Source: SHVO01 sp041905795 (GTDB lineage Bacteria > Pseudomonadota > Alphaproteobacteria > Rhodospirillales > Rhodospirillaceae). From it: 64,000 bases of DNA. Below are positions 44,091 to 50,993 of the stretch, one piece after another. The translations under genes and the position numbers were made by a program. A model generated the notes under the pieces. It saw only the letters and a program-made list of their open reading frames with translations, was not told where the DNA came from and ran no database searches. The DNA is taken from assembly GCA_041905795.1 (NCBI GenBank), contig JAYRKL010000004.1:1-64000 (forward strand). The letters run 5' to 3'. Each line of letters starts with the position of its first letter. Positions within the stretch are counted from its first letter, which is position 1.

Positions 44091-44689
44091 CGGCCGCCCA
44101 GCCACTGCTTTTCCACAGGCAGCTTGGGGTCGGCGGTGATCTTCAGGACCGCACAGTGGTGATAGGAAAATCCGCCGTCCTGGTTGAGCCCGTGCTCCGC
44201 CATGAACTGAATCACCTGAAGCGTACAGTTGTCGCAGTCGACATTCGGCACGCGGACATCGGTTTCCCAGAAATCCGGGGCCGGGCGTTGATTATGGACA
44301 AACAGCCCGTCGGCGATGATCGGCGCCTTCGCCGCGGCGATCTTGGCCGATACCGATTGGACGCCTTTCTCCGTCTGGCGCGTCTCGATTTCGGGATCGG
44401 CGGGCAACTCACCGGGGGTTTTCGCGAAAGCGACCCGGTAATGACCCGGATGGTAAACCGTTTCCTTGATTTTGATATGAAGCATCTGTCCGCCGCGGAC
44501 GGGCGTGACGATGCCGGATTGCGTTCCCGCGTCCGCCGTCGTTCCGCCGCATGGCCCCTTTTTCTGCGGGTCGCCGCGCTCGTTCTGAACGATCATGTTG
44601 GCGGGTTCGAACATGTTGAAATGGGCGGATGCCTCGACCGGCATCAGCAAAGCGCCCCCGGCAATGAGCAAGCAAACGGGTAACTTCAT
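44087..44689 (-). CDS. exported LPMO-like copper-protein candidate (SCE4755-type)
   Basis: A 200-residue protein whose signal peptide ends VEASA, leaving His23 as the mature N-terminus (HFNMFEPANM). A second histidine region at YHPGHYR (80-85) could complete a copper histidine brace, and Cys47, 152, 155 and 179 could pair. This resembles the small polysaccharide-monooxygenase-like proteins named after SCE4755. The brace predicts copper binding; oxidation of polysaccharide is not assured because related families only store or traffic copper. It is convergent with recG and divergent from the phosphoramidate operon. Confidence 0.65.
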   Translation of the reverse strand: MKLPVCLLIAGGALLMPVEASAHFNMFEPANMIVQNERGDPQKKGPCGGTTADAGTQSGIVTPVRGGQMLHIKIKETVYHPGHYRVAFAKTPGELPADPEIETRQTEKGVQSVSAKIAAAKAPIIADGLFVHNQRPAPDFWETDVRVPNVDCDNCTLQVIQFMAEHGLNQDGGFSYHHCAVLKITADPKLPVEKQWLGGR

Positions 44690-44841
44690 GGACAGCCCCC
44701 TGTTGTGATGTCAGCGACCCTTTATCCCGCTCATCTTATGTGAAAACGACGGCGGGCGCAGCATGCGCTTTGGGTGTGGAATCGCACCTATTCGTTGCTT
44801 TGCCGCGACCGATATGTGATCAATAACCCTCTCCCTCCGGT

Positions 44842-44882
44842 TTAGAATCACCCCGCTTAAAATCACCCCGCTTAGAAGCACC
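44842..44882 (+). repeat. 15-bp tandem repeat before the kinase start
   Basis: TTAGAATCACCCCGC, TTAAAATCACCCCGC and TTAGAAGCACC directly precede the ATG at 44883. The last unit carries the weak AGAAG ribosome-binding site, so repeat number could change translation. Confidence 0.7.
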
Positions 44883-45425
44883 ATGTCGAGCGCCCTGCCT
44901 CATGCCCAACCCGATGCCCCTGCGCTGGGTTTGGTGGTTTGGGTGACCGGCTTCTCCGGTGCCGGCAAAAGCACGGTTTCCGATCTGTTGCGTCGGCGGC
45001 TGACCGCCGCAGGCCGCCCTTCCTTCCTCCTCGACGGCGATATCCTGCGCCGGGTGTTGGGCCGCGAAGGCGGCTATTCACCCGAGGAGCGCCTGGGTCT
45101 TGCCTGGACCTACGCCCGCCTGGCCCAGGAAATCTCGCGTCAGGGCATCGCCGTGATCTGCGCCACGATTTCCATGTTCAGCGCGGTCCGGGCCTGGAAC
45201 CGCGCCAACAATCCGCATTACCTCGAGATCTACCTCAGAGTTCCTCACGACCAGCGCACGGCGCGGGACAGCAAAAAGGTCTACACCGACCAGGCCGCGG
45301 CCGGCGCCGGGGCGCACTACCAGGAACCCGAGACACCCGACCTCATCATCGACAACTGGGGCGTAACTTCTTCGGAAGCCGCCGCCGCAACCATCTGGCA
45401 GTATATTTTGACCCATGGAAAATAA
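44883..45425 (+). CDS. CysC-like nucleotide kinase, proposed cytidine diphosphoramidate kinase
   Basis: A 180-residue P-loop kinase of the adenylylsulfate-kinase family: GFSGAGKST (23-31) and DGD (51-53). It reads DGDILRRVLGREGGYSPEER where APS kinases have DGDNVR, and the FTGIDSPYE segment near the C-terminus is replaced by GAGAHYQEPETP. No cysD, cysN or cysH is in the window. In C. jejuni the CysC-like Cj1415 phosphorylates the ribose 3'-OH of cytidine diphosphoramidate. Its neighbours here are the other enzymes of that route, so I assign the same step (inference). The stop overlaps the methyltransferase start by 11 nt. Confidence 0.8.
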   Translation: MSSALPHAQPDAPALGLVVWVTGFSGAGKSTVSDLLRRRLTAAGRPSFLLDGDILRRVLGREGGYSPEERLGLAWTYARLAQEISRQGIAVICATISMFSAVRAWNRANNPHYLEIYLRVPHDQRTARDSKKVYTDQAAAGAGAHYQEPETPDLIIDNWGVTSSEAAAATIWQYILTHGK

Positions 45426-46206
45426 CACGACAGCCAAGCGCCTCGGCGATTTCACTGGCCTGCAGAAGAATTACGCCAAGTTCCGCCAGGGCTACGCCGA
45501 CAGCGTGCTCACCGCGGTGCTGTCCCTGATCGGCAAGCCGCCGGCCCAGATCGACGCCCTCGACCTCGGCGCCGGCACCGGCATCTGGACCCGCATGCTG
45601 GCCGAGCGGTCCCTGTACAGCCTGCACGCGGTCGAACCCAATGATGACATGCGCGGCGAAGGCGCGGCCACGCCGGCGGCCATGAAGATCACCTGGATCG
45701 CCGCCGGCGGCGAGAACCCCGGCCTGCCCGACGGCAGCCTCGACCTGGTGACGGCGGCGTCGTCGTTCCACTGGATGGACTACGCGCGCACGACGTCTGA
45801 AATCCACCGCATGCTGCGCCCGGGCGGACGCTTCATGGCGCTGTGGAACCCGCGCGAGATCGAAAGTAACCCGCTGCTGGTGGAGATCGAGACCAAGATC
45901 CGCACGCTCGCTCCCGAGATGAAGCGCGTGTCCTCGGGCAACACCGCCTTCACCAGCACGCTGACGGAAAAACTCACCCACACGCCGGGGTTCGAGGACG
46001 TGCTTTATATCGAAGGCCGCCACACCGCCCGCCAGACACCGGACCAATACATGGGCGCCTGGCATTCGGTGAACGACGTGCAGGCGCAATTGGGCCCGGC
46101 GCGCTGGCGCGAATTCCTGGCCTTTGCCGAAGACCGCATCAAGGGGCGCGACGTGATCGAGACCGTGTTCGCGACGCGCGCCTGGACCGCACGCCGGGCG
46201 GGCTAG
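45415..46206 (+). CDS. SAM-dependent methyltransferase of the phosphoramidate operon
   Basis: A 263-residue class I methyltransferase: motif I LDLGAGTGIWTRML, AVEPNDDM acidic loop, SFHWMD and MLRPGGRFMALW. In the C. jejuni MeOPN locus one or two methyltransferases (Cj1419, Cj1420) supply the O-methyl group; only one is present here. Overlaps the kinase gene by 11 nt and lies 7 nt before the next gene. Substrate inferred only from context. Confidence 0.85.
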   Translation: MENNTTAKRLGDFTGLQKNYAKFRQGYADSVLTAVLSLIGKPPAQIDALDLGAGTGIWTRMLAERSLYSLHAVEPNDDMRGEGAATPAAMKITWIAAGGENPGLPDGSLDLVTAASSFHWMDYARTTSEIHRMLRPGGRFMALWNPREIESNPLLVEIETKIRTLAPEMKRVSSGNTAFTSTLTEKLTHTPGFEDVLYIEGRHTARQTPDQYMGAWHSVNDVQAQLGPARWREFLAFAEDRIKGRDVIETVFATRAWTARRAG

Positions 46207-46213
46207 GCATTCC

Positions 46214-48535
46214 ATGGCCGTCGCGGCCGGCACAAAATCCGAAACCCTCGAGCGTCTCGCGCCCGTCCTCAAGGGCGCGAAAGTGCTGCCGCAAGTCCGG
46301 ATCACTTATGGCGACTGGAACCGGGACCGCGCCGCGGCCCTGGCGGTGCTGAACGCCCAAGCCTGGGCCAAGGCGCCGCTGATCGCCAGGTCCAGCGCCG
46401 GACGCGAGGACCAGGACGGCCAGTCCAACGCTGGCCGCTTCACATCGGTTCCGAATCTGTCCGGCGACGCTGCCGTCGCCGCCGGGATCGACGCCGTATT
46501 CGCGTCCTATGGCGAGAATGTCTCCGCCGGCGAACAGGTTTTTGTCCAGCCCTTCCTGACCGATGTCTCGGCCTCGGGTGTCGCGTTCTCGCGCGAACCG
46601 AGTTCCGGCGCGCCCTATATCGTCATCAATTATGACCTCACCGGCGATACCGCGGCGGTGGCGTCAGGCACCGGACAGAACACCGAGACGTTCTACTTCT
46701 GGCAGTTCGGCCAAAATCCGCCGGACGGGTTCCTCGGCGGCGTGATCACGCTCCTGCGCGAAGTCGAAAATCTGCTCGGCCATGACGACCTCGACATCGA
46801 ATTCGCGGTGAGCGCAGGTCACGGCCTATGCCTGCTGCAGGCGCGCACGCTGTTCGTCGCCGCGGCGCCGGTCGACCCGAAACGGCATCGGGAGATTCTC
46901 ACCGGCATCGCCCGGCGCATCGCCGACGCGGCGCGGGAGCATCCTTATCTGCACGGCCGCCGCACCGTGTTCGGCGTCATGCCCGACTGGAATCCCGCGG
47001 AAATCATCGGCGTGCGGCCGCGGCAGCTGGCGCTTTCGCTCTACCGCCGCCTCATCACCGACCAGATCTGGGCCTATCAGCGCAGCAATTACGGTTACAA
47101 GAACCTGCGCAGCTTTCCCTTGATGCTGTCGTTCCACGGCATGCCTTACATCGACGTGCGCGTGAGCTTCAACTCCTTCGTGCCGGCCGACGTCGACGAC
47201 GCGCTCGCGGACAAGCTGGTGGATCACTACCTCGAGCGCCTGGCGGACTCGCCGGCGCTGCACGACAAGGTCGAATTCGAGATCGTCCATTCCTGCTACA
47301 CCCTCGACCTGCCGGAACGGGTCGCGCGCCTGGCCGAGGCCGGCATCAGCCGCGGCGATATCGCCGCGCTGACCCACAGCCTGCGCCGCCTCACCAACCG
47401 CGTGATCCACCGCGACAAGGGCATCTGGCGCCAGGACCTCGCACGCCTCGAGGAATTCGAGCGCCGCCGTGCGCGCATCCTGGCGGCGGATACGAATTTG
47501 GTCGGGCGCATCTACTGGCTGCTCGAGGATTGCAAGCGCTGGGGCACCCTGCCCTTCGCCGGCCTCGCCCGCGCCGGCTTCATCGCCATGCAGATGCTCC
47601 GCTCGATGGTGGCGGTCGGCGTCATCGACCAGGCCCAGATGGCGGCGTTCCTCGCCACCGTCGATACCGTCACCAGCCGCATGATGGTCGACCTCGAGGC
47701 CATGCCGCGGGCGGAATTCCTGCGCCAGTACGGCCATCTCCGCCCCGGCACCTACGACATCCTGTCCGCCCGCTACGACGAAGCCCCCGAACGCTACCTG
47801 GGCGCCGCGCCGGCCGCGGAAACCGCGCCGCCGCAGCCGTTCGTTCTGTCGCCCGCGCAGGAATCCGAACTCGCCGATCTGCTCAAGGTGCATGGACTGG
47901 ATATCGATATCCCGGAATTGTTCGATTTCATGCGGGCGGTGATCCGGGGCCGCGAGCGCGCCAAATTCCTGTTCACCCGTTCCTTGAGCGACGCCTTGTC
48001 GTTGCTGCGCGAACTGGGCGCCGCCAACGGCTTCGACGCCGACGACATGTCCCATGCCGACATCGCCGTGATCGAAGACCTCTACACCTCCTCGGCCGAT
48101 GCGCGCGAGACGCTGGCGGCAAGCATCGCCGCCGGCCGCGCGCGTTACGCCGATACCCGCGCCATCGTTTTGCCGGCGCTGATCACCGAGCCCGACCAGG
48201 TATGGGCGTTCCATCTGCCGCCCAACGAGGCGAATTTCATCACCCAGGGCACCGCCGAGGGGCCGGTGACCGGATGCGAAACCGGCGGCACCCTGAAAGG
48301 CGCCATTGTCTTCATTCCCAACGCCGACCCCGGGTTCGACTGGATCTTCACCAAGGGCATCGCCGGTTTCGTCACGGCTTATGGCGGCGTCAACTCGCAT
48401 ATGGCGATCCGCGCCCAGGAGCAGCGGATCCCGGCCGTGATCGGCGCCGGCGAAACCGCTTTCGGCAAATGGAAGAAAGCCAAGGTCATCCGGCTCGATT
48501 GCCTGAACCGCAGGGTGGAGATCCTGGCGTCATGA
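46214..48535 (+). CDS. PEP-synthase-like phosphotransferase, proposed L-glutamine kinase
   Basis: A 773-residue protein: N-terminal ATP-binding domain of the PPDK/PEP synthase type (LIARSSAGREDQDGQSNAGR, FVQPFL), a long middle region, and a C-terminal swivelling phosphohistidine domain with GGVNSHMAIRAQE (His729). It lacks the TIM-barrel PEP/pyruvate domain of true PEP synthase. Cj1418 of C. jejuni has the same architecture and about the same length and phosphorylates the amide nitrogen of L-glutamine, creating the P-N bond. Followed by an ATGA overlap with the amidotransferase gene. Confidence 0.85.
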   Translation: MAVAAGTKSETLERLAPVLKGAKVLPQVRITYGDWNRDRAAALAVLNAQAWAKAPLIARSSAGREDQDGQSNAGRFTSVPNLSGDAAVAAGIDAVFASYGENVSAGEQVFVQPFLTDVSASGVAFSREPSSGAPYIVINYDLTGDTAAVASGTGQNTETFYFWQFGQNPPDGFLGGVITLLREVENLLGHDDLDIEFAVSAGHGLCLLQARTLFVAAAPVDPKRHREILTGIARRIADAAREHPYLHGRRTVFGVMPDWNPAEIIGVRPRQLALSLYRRLITDQIWAYQRSNYGYKNLRSFPLMLSFHGMPYIDVRVSFNSFVPADVDDALADKLVDHYLERLADSPALHDKVEFEIVHSCYTLDLPERVARLAEAGISRGDIAALTHSLRRLTNRVIHRDKGIWRQDLARLEEFERRRARILAADTNLVGRIYWLLEDCKRWGTLPFAGLARAGFIAMQMLRSMVAVGVIDQAQMAAFLATVDTVTSRMMVDLEAMPRAEFLRQYGHLRPGTYDILSARYDEAPERYLGAAPAAETAPPQPFVLSPAQESELADLLKVHGLDIDIPELFDFMRAVIRGRERAKFLFTRSLSDALSLLRELGAANGFDADDMSHADIAVIEDLYTSSADARETLAASIAAGRARYADTRAIVLPALITEPDQVWAFHLPPNEANFITQGTAEGPVTGCETGGTLKGAIVFIPNADPGFDWIFTKGIAGFVTAYGGVNSHMAIRAQEQRIPAVIGAGETAFGKWKKAKVIRLDCLNRRVEILAS

Positions 48536-49146
48536 CCTCGCTGCCGCTGATCGCCGTCAGCCAGCGCGTCGAGGTGCTGGCGGACCGGGGCGAACGCCGC
48601 GATGCGCTGGACCAGCGCTGGCACGGCTTCCTCGCGGCCTGCGGCGCCCGTGCCCTGCCTGTCCCCAATCATGCCGGGGCCGCCGCCGATCTGCTGCGGC
48701 GGTTCACCCCGGCGGCTGTGCTGCTGACCGGCGGCAACGACCTCGAAGCCTTGGGCGGCGACGCGCCGGAACGCGACGCGGTGGAGCAGGCCCTGCTCGC
48801 CTGGGCCGCGGAACAGGGCGTTCCGGCGGTGGGTGTATGCCGGGGCATGCAGATGATCGCCCACGTCCACGGCGCGAGGCTGGAGCGGGTGGAGGGGCAT
48901 GTAGCGACTACGCATAGAGTCACCGGCCCCGCATGTGACCGCATGGTCAACAGTTATCACGGTTGGGGCTTGCGCCAGGCGCCGGCGGATTTCGCGGCGC
49001 TCGCCCGCGCGCCGGACGGCACGGTCGAGGCAATGCGGCATAATACGCGCGCGGTGGCGGCCGTCATGTGGCATCCCGAGCGGCAATCGGCTTTCGACGC
49101 CGCCGATGTGGCGTTGATCAAGAACTGGTTGGGACTGGAACGATGA
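48532..49146 (+). CDS. class I glutamine amidotransferase, proposed gamma-glutamyl-CDP-amidate hydrolase
   Basis: A 204-residue peptidase C26-like protein with a complete triad: Cys103 (GVCRGMQM), His181 and Glu183 (MWHPERQ), plus the LLTGGNDL oxyanion region. In the MeOPN pathway Cj1417 removes glutamate from L-glutamyl-CDP-amidate, leaving cytidine diphosphoramidate. Overlaps both neighbours by 4 nt (ATGA), so translation is chained. An ordinary gamma-glutamyl-GABA hydrolase is the alternative from family alone. Confidence 0.85.
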   Translation: MTSLPLIAVSQRVEVLADRGERRDALDQRWHGFLAACGARALPVPNHAGAAADLLRRFTPAAVLLTGGNDLEALGGDAPERDAVEQALLAWAAEQGVPAVGVCRGMQMIAHVHGARLERVEGHVATTHRVTGPACDRMVNSYHGWGLRQAPADFAALARAPDGTVEAMRHNTRAVAAVMWHPERQSAFDAADVALIKNWLGLER

Positions 49147-49886
49147 AGGCGATCATCCTCGCGGCCGGACGCGGCAGCCGCATGGGCGGACTGACCGAGG
49201 CCAAACCCAAATGCCTGGTGGAACTGGCGGGCCAGCCCCTGCTCGCGCGCCAGCGCGCCGCCCTGACCGGCGGCGGCGCAACCGGCGTCGGTGTCGTGCG
49301 CGGATATCGCGGCGAGCTGTTCGAGGGCATGGGTCTCACCTTGTTCGACAATCCGCGCTGGGCGGACAGCAACATGGTGGTGTCGCTGACCTGCGCGGCG
49401 CCCTGGCTGCGGACCGAACGCTGCCTCGTCAGCTATTCCGACATTTTCTATTCCGCCGCGACCGTGCGCGCCTTGGCCGCGTGCGGCGAGGACATCGCGG
49501 TTTCCTTCGATCCCGCGTGGCGGACCCTATGGGAAAAGCGCTTCGCCGATCCCCTCGCCGACGCCGAGACCTTCCGGCGCGACGCTCAAGGCTACGTCAC
49601 CGCCATCGGCAAGAAGACCGCGGACATCGCCGAGATCCAGGGCCAGTACATGGGCCTCTTGTCCTTCTCGCCGGCGGGCTGGGCCAGAGTGGAAGCCTTC
49701 CTGGCCGGCCTCGAACCCAAGGCGGTGGACAAACTCGACATGACCAGTCTGCTCGCCGGCCTGATCGCGCAAGGCGTGAAGGTGCGTGCCGTGCCCGCCG
49801 AAGGCGCCTGGGGCGAAGTGGACAGCGCATCCGACCTGGCCGTCTACGAGGGCATGATGCGATCCGGCGACCTGGTCCTGGCGTAA
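49143..49886 (+). CDS. nucleotidyltransferase, proposed CTP:phosphoglutamine cytidylyltransferase
   Basis: A 247-residue GT-A-fold nucleotidyltransferase: KAIILAAGRGSRMGG with KPKCLVEL (nucleotide binding, Lys21/Lys23), metal-binding Asp100 in VSYSDIFY and the second Asp in GEVDSASDL. Resembles phosphocholine/sugar cytidylyltransferases. Cj1416 of C. jejuni uses the same fold to join CTP and L-glutamine phosphate. Position directly after the hydrolase with an ATGA overlap supports the same role. Confidence 0.85.
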   Translation: MKAIILAAGRGSRMGGLTEAKPKCLVELAGQPLLARQRAALTGGGATGVGVVRGYRGELFEGMGLTLFDNPRWADSNMVVSLTCAAPWLRTERCLVSYSDIFYSAATVRALAACGEDIAVSFDPAWRTLWEKRFADPLADAETFRRDAQGYVTAIGKKTADIAEIQGQYMGLLSFSPAGWARVEAFLAGLEPKAVDKLDMTSLLAGLIAQGVKVRAVPAEGAWGEVDSASDLAVYEGMMRSGDLVLA

Positions 49887-49900
49887 GGGAATACCGATCC

Positions 49901-50959
49901 ATGTACGACGTGCTCTGTCTTTTCCCGCATGCCAACGGCAGCCACTCGCTGATCCACTATTTGAATCAGCACCGGCGCGTCCACGTCGCGCCGTACACCA
50001 GCCTGTGCCGCTCGATGGACGACCTTCTCGCCTACGAACGCAACATCAGGCCCTGGATGCCGGTCGTCTGCGCCGCTACCAAGGACTACCATCTGCCGGA
50101 TGTCACGGAAAAATTCCTCGCCGCGACCAAGCGCGACATCGTCATCCATACGATACGCGATCCCGTGGAATCTTTCGTTGCGCAGACCAACAATGAATAT
50201 TTTATCCGAAGTTTCGACGCCTTCGCGGTCAACAAGCCGCTCGAACCGGTCGTGATGGAGAACACCATCTCCGACGCCGTGACGCGCTACATCACGCCCG
50301 CCGCGGCCGAAGAGGCCTATCGGGTAGAGACCTTCGCCCGCCACATCATGATCGACGTCGAGGACCTCAAAGGCGACAAGGCGCGCGGCACGGTCGAGAA
50401 CCTGTGGCGCATACTATGCGGCGACGCGTCGCCGGAAAACCGCGTCAGCAACCAATTCAAGGCGATCGGTTCACGCGCTTTCGCGCGGCTGCGCGCCGTG
50501 GGCGGTTTCCAATTCGATGCCGGACCGCTCGCCGTCACGATCTTCCCGCATGTCGAAGGCGACTTGTGGAACTGGTATTATGACGCTCCCAATAACTATT
50601 ACGCCAGCCGCGAGGCGGTGTTGTGGACCTACGACGACGTGAACGCCCTGCTTCCGGCCTTGCGGTTGTCGGGAGCCTTGCGCATCTGTGCTCCGCCCCA
50701 GGAGTGGTACCGAATCCATCGTGTCGTACGCGACGGCGTCCTGAAAGACATCGTCGCGCGTTTCGAGGAGCGCATGCGCATCATCAATTTCATCTTCGCC
50801 GAGGCGGAGAAAGCCATGACCTTCACGCTCGAAAAGTTGACGCCGGTCCAGGCCGACCTGCTGAAATTCGGTATCGAGGACGACTTCCGCAGATTCCTGC
50901 AGCGCCATCCGCAAGAAGCCGGCCGCTGGACGGTGACCCGGAAATTCCTGGGGATATGA
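49901..50959 (+). CDS. sulfotransferase-like protein, candidate phosphoramidate transferase
   Basis: A 352-residue protein without signal peptide. IHTIRDPVESF (82-92) matches the 3'-phosphate-binding motif of PAPS sulfotransferases, and DVEDLKGDKARGTVENLWRI fits their later helix. The N-terminal loop (FPHANGSHSLIHYL) lacks the usual P-loop-like Lys-Ser/Thr-Gly that contacts the sulfate. A donor carrying a 3'-phosphate but a different 5' group, such as 3'-phospho-cytidine-5'-diphosphoramidate, would fit both facts. It is last in the operon, 14 nt after the cytidylyltransferase gene, with AAGGGA upstream. Acceptor unknown; a true sulfotransferase cannot be excluded. Confidence 0.7.
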   Translation: MYDVLCLFPHANGSHSLIHYLNQHRRVHVAPYTSLCRSMDDLLAYERNIRPWMPVVCAATKDYHLPDVTEKFLAATKRDIVIHTIRDPVESFVAQTNNEYFIRSFDAFAVNKPLEPVVMENTISDAVTRYITPAAAEEAYRVETFARHIMIDVEDLKGDKARGTVENLWRILCGDASPENRVSNQFKAIGSRAFARLRAVGGFQFDAGPLAVTIFPHVEGDLWNWYYDAPNNYYASREAVLWTYDDVNALLPALRLSGALRICAPPQEWYRIHRVVRDGVLKDIVARFEERMRIINFIFAEAEKAMTFTLEKLTPVQADLLKFGIEDDFRRFLQRHPQEAGRWTVTRKFLGI

Positions 50960-50993
50960 CGCACCGCCGACCCGGCGTTGGCGGTGCCGGAAT

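Noticed and set aside
46826..48400. 524-aa minus-strand frame and the plus-strand frame from 46828
   Set aside because: Both are shadows of the glutamine-kinase-like gene; only the last 204 codons of the second frame are real (the amidotransferase).
44883..48535. Reading the cluster as sulfate activation plus gluconeogenic PEP synthase
   Set aside because: No cysD/cysN/cysH; the PEP-synthase-like protein lacks the PEP/pyruvate barrel; overlap with amidotransferase and cytidylyltransferase genes fits the phosphoramidate route better.
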